Shown: piece after piece, positions 59,519 to 64,000 of the stretch
How positions within the stretch are numbered: the first letter of the stretch is position 1
Layout of the letters: every line of letters begins with the position of its first letter
NCBI RefSeq assembly: GCF_029625315.1
Contig: NZ_CP121110.1
Location: 372,001 to 436,000 of the forward strand
Reading direction: 5' to 3'
DNA from: Flavobacterium ginsengisoli
Lineage (GTDB): Bacteria; Bacteroidota; Bacteroidia; Flavobacteriales; Flavobacteriaceae
DNA length: 64,000 bases
The notes under the pieces: model-generated
Told to the model about the DNA's origin: nothing
Seen by the model: the letters and a program-made list of their open reading frames with translations, nothing else
The model's database searches: none
Translations under genes and position numbers: made by a program

Positions 59519-59686
59519 ATGAAGAAATTAAGTTTAAAAAGTTTAAAAGTAGTTAAACTGTCAGACAAGGAAAAAGCTACCATTACAGGTGGAAGCGCAA
59601 CATGTTACAACTCAGGATTAAACTCCTGCAATCAGACATCTGCGTGGCCAATTAACTGCAGAACCACATATACTACAACCTGTTAA
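59519..59686 (+). CDS. class I lanthipeptide precursor peptide
   Basis: A 55-residue peptide too short for routine ORF calling. The leader is residues 1-25, MKKLSLKSLKVVKLSDKEKA followed by TITGG, a lysine-rich leader with a double-glycine end like Bacteroidota class I lanthipeptides. The core is residues 26-55. It contains four Cys (29, 37, 47, 55) and eleven Ser/Thr (S26, T28, S32, S36, T40, S41, T49, T50, T52-54), one Trp (W43) and ends in TTYTTTC. It has no Asp or Glu in the core and one Arg (R48). LanC and LanB genes follow on the same strand, so dehydration of Ser/Thr and cyclisation onto Cys are expected. The leader would be cut after GG by a C39-type peptidase not in this window. Ring pattern unknown. 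Confidence 0.9.
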   Translation: MKKLSLKSLKVVKLSDKEKATITGGSATCYNSGLNSCNQTSAWPINCRTTYTTTC

Positions 59687-59737
59687 AAGTATTTATTGTA
59701 GGAGCTGAATAGGTTCTTATTATAATTTATCTGCTCT

Positions 59738-59772
59738 AAGAGTATTTTCATATTGAAAATACTCTTTTTTTA
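59738..59772 (+). terminator. hairpin between precursor gene and downstream biosynthesis genes
   Basis: AAGAGTATTTTCA (59738-59750) pairs with TGAAAATACTCTT (59754-59766) over TAT and is followed by TTTTTT. It lies 51 bases past the precursor stop, and no new promoter is obvious before 59799, so partial read-through would supply the modification genes at a lower level than the precursor. Confidence 0.82.
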
Positions 59773-59798
59773 ACCACAACAGATTAATCGTCAAATAA

Positions 59799-60182
59799 AT
59801 GAAAAAAATTATCCTTTTTGCCATTTTGTTGGTAAGTATTGTAGGCTACTCCCAAGAGAAAGATTGTAAAAAATTTAAAAATGGAAAATATTATTCTTCT
59901 GCTTTTCCTGACCAGTATATAATTAGAAAAGATTCAATAGAAGAAACATATACTGATGGAAAATTAGGTCTTGTATGGGATGTTAAGTGGTTGTCTGATT
60001 GCAAGTACGAACTTGTATGTAAGAAAAATTATGGTACAGAACCTGTTCCACTAGGATACAAACTAGTGTATACCATATTTGCTACCGAAGGAGACTGTTA
60101 TTATATGACTGTATTTTTTAAAAATGAAAAATATCCTCAAGGCAGTACATTTCAGCGAGGAGTTTGTTTAATGAATGATTAA
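59799..60182 (+). CDS. small secreted protein of unknown function in the lanthipeptide cluster
   Basis: A 127-residue protein with a signal peptide ending near GYSQ, then a compact domain with six cysteines (for example KDCKKFKNGKYYSSAFPD, SDCKYELVCKKNYG, GDCYYMTVFF, RGVCLMND). The repeated KNGKYY / YKLVYTI pattern suggests a small beta-rich fold. I do not recognise a characterised family; similar small proteins occur widely in flavobacteria, some mislabelled in databases. It sits between the precursor gene and lanC, so an immunity or export-related role is possible, but the sequence does not prove this. Confidence 0.78.
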   Translation: MKKIILFAILLVSIVGYSQEKDCKKFKNGKYYSSAFPDQYIIRKDSIEETYTDGKLGLVWDVKWLSDCKYELVCKKNYGTEPVPLGYKLVYTIFATEGDCYYMTVFFKNEKYPQGSTFQRGVCLMND

Positions 60183-60221
60183 GAAGCCAACAGTGGTTTG
60201 TTAATAGCAGTAGGGCTTTAT

Positions 60222-61400
60222 ATGACATATTTTACTAATAGGAACGATTCCATATTGAAAATTGAAAAATATATTTGGGAATCATTTGCGAATGAAAAAA
60301 AGATTGGACTGTTGACAGGTTTATCAGGAATGGCTCTATTTTATGATAAAATGTATGCTGTTTATAAGGAAGATGTTTATCTGGAAAAGTTGGAAAGTAT
60401 TGTTGAAAAAGTGAACAATATTCTTGAAAAAGAACCTACATTATCTTCTTTATGCTCTGGTTTAGCAGGTTTTGGTCTATTACTATTAAGTTTAAAAAAT
60501 AGCTCGATTGAAATTGATAGCGAATATTTTGAGGACATAGATGTTATTTTATTAGAAGATCTTAGAAGTTTTAGCGAAACAGATAATTACGATTTTTTGC
60601 ACGGTTCTATGGGAGTTGCCATGTATTTTATTGAAAGGTGCAAATCTTATAAAAGCCAAAATAACATATCTAAGTTAAATAAGTTTGCAGAAGATTTGAT
60701 TCATAAAATGAATCAGAATTTTAAAGAAGTGCTGGTATCTGAAACGGCATTAGAAAATGATGATAGATTTTGCATTTATTTTGGCATTGCCCATGGTGTG
60801 GCGTGTTATTTGAATTTTCTGATCCATTTAGATCAAAATTTTGACGAGCTTACATCAGACATTACATCAGTAATAAAAACAGGAGTGGCATTTTTGGAGT
60901 CTTATAAAAGGTTTGATGAAAACTCGAAACAATATTATCCCAATTTACTTCTAATAAAATCGGGTACAATTGTAGGTTCAAGATTGTCTTGGTGCCAGGG
61001 CGATTTTGGCATCTCAAATGCACTTTACAATTGCGGTGTTTTTTTTAATGAAGATCGTTTAATAGACGAAGCAAAAATGCTGATTAAAGCATCTTGCCAA
61101 ATGACTTTAGAAGAATCTCTTGTGAACGATATGGGAATATGTCATGGTTCTGGCGGGATTGCATTACAATATTATTTGGCTTCAAAAAAATACAATATTG
61201 ATTTTTCTCCGGAGATAGAAAAATGGCTAGATATTGCCAATACTCAAACTTTAAATTATAAATCCTTTTTATCATTTGAAAAAGGAGAATACCATGAAGA
61301 AAATAATCTTTTGGAGGGTGCTGCAGGTCTTGGAATGACTTTGCTAACAGTAGAAAATAAGATTGATACCAAATGGCTCGAATTTATAAATCTATTTTAA
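60222..61400 (+). CDS. lanthionine synthetase C (LanC-like cyclase)
   Basis: A 392-residue LanC protein that couples Cys to dehydrated residues to form lanthionine rings. Zinc ligands C258 (SWCQGDFGISNAL), C307 and H308 (MGICHGSGGIAL) are present, and the NisC D141 and H212 equivalents are D124 (NYDFLHGSMG) and H191 (FGIAHGVACYL). The overall alpha/alpha toroid repeats (LTGLSGMALFYDKM, CSGLAGFGLLLLSL, LEGAAGLGMTLLT) are typical. I choose the ATG at 60222; a TTG at 60198 would add eight residues. It lies 39 bases after the small secreted protein and 35 before lanB. Confidence 0.93.
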   Translation: MTYFTNRNDSILKIEKYIWESFANEKKIGLLTGLSGMALFYDKMYAVYKEDVYLEKLESIVEKVNNILEKEPTLSSLCSGLAGFGLLLLSLKNSSIEIDSEYFEDIDVILLEDLRSFSETDNYDFLHGSMGVAMYFIERCKSYKSQNNISKLNKFAEDLIHKMNQNFKEVLVSETALENDDRFCIYFGIAHGVACYLNFLIHLDQNFDELTSDITSVIKTGVAFLESYKRFDENSKQYYPNLLLIKSGTIVGSRLSWCQGDFGISNALYNCGVFFNEDRLIDEAKMLIKASCQMTLEESLVNDMGICHGSGGIALQYYLASKKYNIDFSPEIEKWLDIANTQTLNYKSFLSFEKGEYHEENNLLEGAAGLGMTLLTVENKIDTKWLEFINLF

Positions 61401-61435
61401 TCACTACTTTTTTAATCTTATAATAAACCAGTTAC

Positions 61436-64000
61436 ATGAATTTTTTTGATGCAATTATTAAAAGAGCTGTTAATTTTTCTGTTCAGTCCTATACTGAGAA
61501 TAAGAATGATGTAATACGTTTTTTTGAACAAGACGATTTATTTCAGCTTTCAATTTTAGTTTCTTCAAATAGTCTATTTCACGATGTAAAAAAGAAGAAA
61601 ACGGAGAAAATAGAAACTTCGCTGGCAAAATATTATACAAGAGCTCATTTCAAGCCAACGCCTTTTGGCTTATTTAGCAGTGTGGGAGTTGTAAATTGGG
61701 GAACTGCGACCCAATTGTCAAAATCTAAAAAAATTAGTCTATCTGTAACACATGATAATTTGTTTTTGTCTCTACAAAAGGAAAAACAAATTATGGAAAA
61801 TTGGACATTATTTCAATACTCAATAAATCCTTCTATGCATTTTGTTGGAGAGGAAAAAATCGGTTTTTATAATTCTAAACCCAAAATCAACGACAAAATC
61901 GAGATAAATTTTGTAGAGCTAGATTATGATGAGGATTTAAAATGGCTTCTTGAACAGTTTAAATCAAAACCTGATATGAGCTCTCTTATAAACGCATTGC
62001 TGGAACAGGGATTTGAAAAAGAGGATGTAGAAGACTACTTATTGCGACTTATTGATACTGGATTATTGATTGAAAATTTTATGTTTAATCCATACGCTAA
62101 AAAATTAGAAAATAAGCAGATGCCTTATTTATCCGATTTAATAAGTAAGGGAAATTTTCAGTTAAACAGTGCCGAAGATATTAAATCGTTTAACAATCAA
62201 TATCTGCATGAGCAAAATTTATTTTTTGGAGAAATCGGAAGCGAACGCTTTTCACATTCTATTAATTCTTTTGAAATGCAGTCTGGACAGCTTAATGCAG
62301 ATATAAAGTCATCAGTAAAAAAATATATTGATTTTGTACTAACCTATAATTTTAATACAAAACCTGTTACAGGAAAAATAAACGAATTTATTGCCAAAGT
62401 TTCAGAACATTACAATGACGGTTTTATTCCTTTAAATACAATATTTAATCCTTATTCAGGCATAACCTATTTTGACGATAATTCAGATTATATTCTTAAG
62501 CTTCATCAGGATATTTTTTGCAAGGTTATCGCTTCTAGCGAAACAGAATTAGTATTGGATCTTCCTATAGCGGATGATATTGCGGAAAAAAGAAAAAGTC
62601 TGCCTCTTACCTTTAGCGTGCTTGTTGAGGTTTTAAAATGTAAAAAAACAGGAAAAGAAATCACCTATATGCAAGCCTTTGCAGGTGGCTCTGCTTTGAA
62701 TATCATTTCGAGATTCAGTGAGGTTAATAAAGAACTTTGCCAACAAATCACCAATTTTGAAAAAGAATTTCATAAGGATAAAATTTTAGCAGATATTAAT
62801 TGTGTCGGAAACTTTCGAAGCATAAATATTGCTCCCAAAAAACAGCTGTACGATTTTTGCATTCCTTTAAATACTTCTAATACAGCAAGTAAAAATCCTG
62901 TATTCGTCTCAGACATTTATATGCATTTACAAGGCGATAAATTTCGGTTAGTATCAAAAGAATATCAGAAGGAAATTATACCTAAGAAAGTTTCAGCGGT
63001 CAATCCTAAAGTATCTGAATCTGATTTATACAAATTTTTATGTGATCTTGAACTGTATAACCAAGAGATTTATGCCATTAGTTTTGATTTTAATACGTAT
63101 GCTTGTTTTAAAGATTATATTCCCAGAATCTATTTAGATGAAGCTATTTTATTATCCCGGCCCAATTGCTATTGGTAAACAGCAACTATAGTTTTGAAGA
63201 ATTTAAAGCTTATTTTTTTGAAAGGCTTTTAAAATTCCAATTTACGCAAACCGTTAATTTTTATTATTTAAAAGGAAATTCAATTATTGACACTTCAAAA
63301 GATAATGAACTAAGAATAATCTATGACAGTTTGAAAACTAGGGATTATTTTTACATCTCTGAGAATATATATGAACATTTTGATCCTATTGTAGAAGACG
63401 ATTCTGGCAATTATGCGCATGAATTAATAATAAGCGTGAAGAACACTTCTTATGAACCAAATGAATTTTCTAATAGTGGGGTTGTCATTGAAAATTGTAG
63501 TTCTCCTCGAGTACCAATTGTATCAGAATGGATCTATTTTGAAGTCTATTGCAATTCATTCGCCGATAATGATATTTTAAAGGGCATTTATAGTGAGCTT
63601 TATTTGCAAAAGAGGTTTTCAAATTTCTTTTTTGTCCATTACGATACTAATGGACGTGTGTTGAGATTAAGGTTTAGAACAGATTCTATAGATAATAAAA
63701 AAGCTGTGCTAAGTTTTGTAGATGGCTTAAAACAGAAAAATATCATTAAAAAATATCATCTTCTGCCTTATGAGCCAGAAACATTCCGATATGGAGGTGA
63801 GGAGCTAATGGCTTGTGCTGAATATATTTTTAATTTGGATACCATAGATTTAATCGAAAATGTAACACTGCAAGATTTAAGTAAAGATGATTCTAATATT
63901 GTTTCGGTATTAAAAATTATCAATTATCTCGAATTAATGGGTTTTAGCAAAGATCAAATGATTGATTTTTGTGAAAATGCAGTTCGGAAATTTTCAAAAG
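61436..64000 (+). CDS. lantibiotic dehydratase LanB, frame interrupted near 63157, 3' end outside window
   Basis: LanB adds glutamate from glutamyl-tRNA to Ser/Thr and then eliminates it to give Dha/Dhb. The N-terminal glutamylation domain starts FFDAIIKRAVNFSVQSYTE and has the family signature YYTRAHFKPTPFGLFSSVGV. The frame reaches a stop at 63178 after LLSRPNCYW, while the adjacent frame continues without stop to 64000. One C missing at CCCGG (63156-63160) would give LLSPAQLLLVNSNYSFEEF, a normal LanB segment, followed by the SpaB_C-like elimination domain (VSEWIYFEVYCNSFADND, RVLRLRFR, IKKYHLLPYEPETFRYGG). So this is one full-length enzyme (over 850 residues seen) and not the split pair known for pinensin. 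Confidence 0.9.

Noticed and set aside
60198..60221. TTG start for lanC
   Set aside because: The ATG at 60222 gives a normal LanC N-terminus, and the added residues look non-conserved.
61436..63178. A split LanB of the pinensin type
   Set aside because: The adjacent frame continues without stop and without a new start codon at the break; one missing C at CCCGG rejoins a continuous LanB.
56524..64000. A second copy of the mnmE 3' end as the right attachment site
   Set aside because: I did not find a repeat of TTCTGCATCGGCAAATAG within the window; it would have to lie beyond 64000.

Overview
The window is AT-rich and reads as a Flavobacterium or close relative (Bacteroidota, Flavobacteriaceae). 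The support is a SusC/SusD pair, TonB-linked receptors with carboxypeptidase-like N-domains, absence of clear Shine-Dalgarno sequences, several Bacteroidota promoters (TTG, about 19-25 bases, TAnnTTTG), and a glycosylasparaginase very like the classical F. meningosepticum enzyme. No rRNA, tRNA or CRISPR array was recognised.

Bases 1-32953 form a large glycan-utilisation locus built around N-glycan-type substrates. It holds two GH29 fucosidases, a NagB/PIG-L fusion, a LytS/LytTR two-component pair, two GH92 alpha-mannosidases, a sodium:solute symporter, a GH130 phosphorylase, a CBM9-like protein, a GHL10-like lipoprotein, glycosylasparaginase, GH20 hexosaminidase, GH35 galactosidase, PA14-containing GH3, SusC/SusD, an Asp-box sialidase-like protein and an M28 peptidase. 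Together they would strip fucose, sialic acid, galactose, GlcNAc and mannose from glycopeptides, import the products, split Man-GlcNAc by phosphorolysis, and free GlcNAc from asparagine.

Bases 33068-45399 hold a HxlR/NmrA divergent pair, a small metal-resistance operon (ArsR, MerTP fusion, GDCCVxC protein; no merA), and a Xus-like iron cluster (DUF4374 lipoprotein, TonB receptor, ApbE flavin transferase, PepSY-flavoreductase, DUF2271 protein) followed by an ankyrin protein. Bases 45400-56541 are more housekeeping: an unusual AT-rich control region with four DnaA-box-like repeats before nrdB-nrdA, Crp and ribB, a CPA1 antiporter, a membrane MutS-like ATPase, a universal stress protein and mnmE.

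Directly after mnmE comes what looks like an island edge (iterons and a truncated zinc-ribbon gene). It is followed by a class I lanthipeptide cluster that runs off the window: S41 peptidase, XRE regulator, a 55-residue precursor with a GG leader, a small secreted protein, LanC and LanB. The S41 gene and the precursor share the same promoter design: two TTGCATAA octamers exactly 11 bases apart, then exactly 20 bases, then TATTTTTG.

At least 17 single-base indels break otherwise normal genes, including mnmE. Thirteen are one extra purine inside GCAGCA (read as GCAAGCA or GCGAGCA), and two are a lost C at CCGG. This looks like systematic base-calling error at modified motifs rather than gene decay, so I annotate these genes as single interrupted CDSs.
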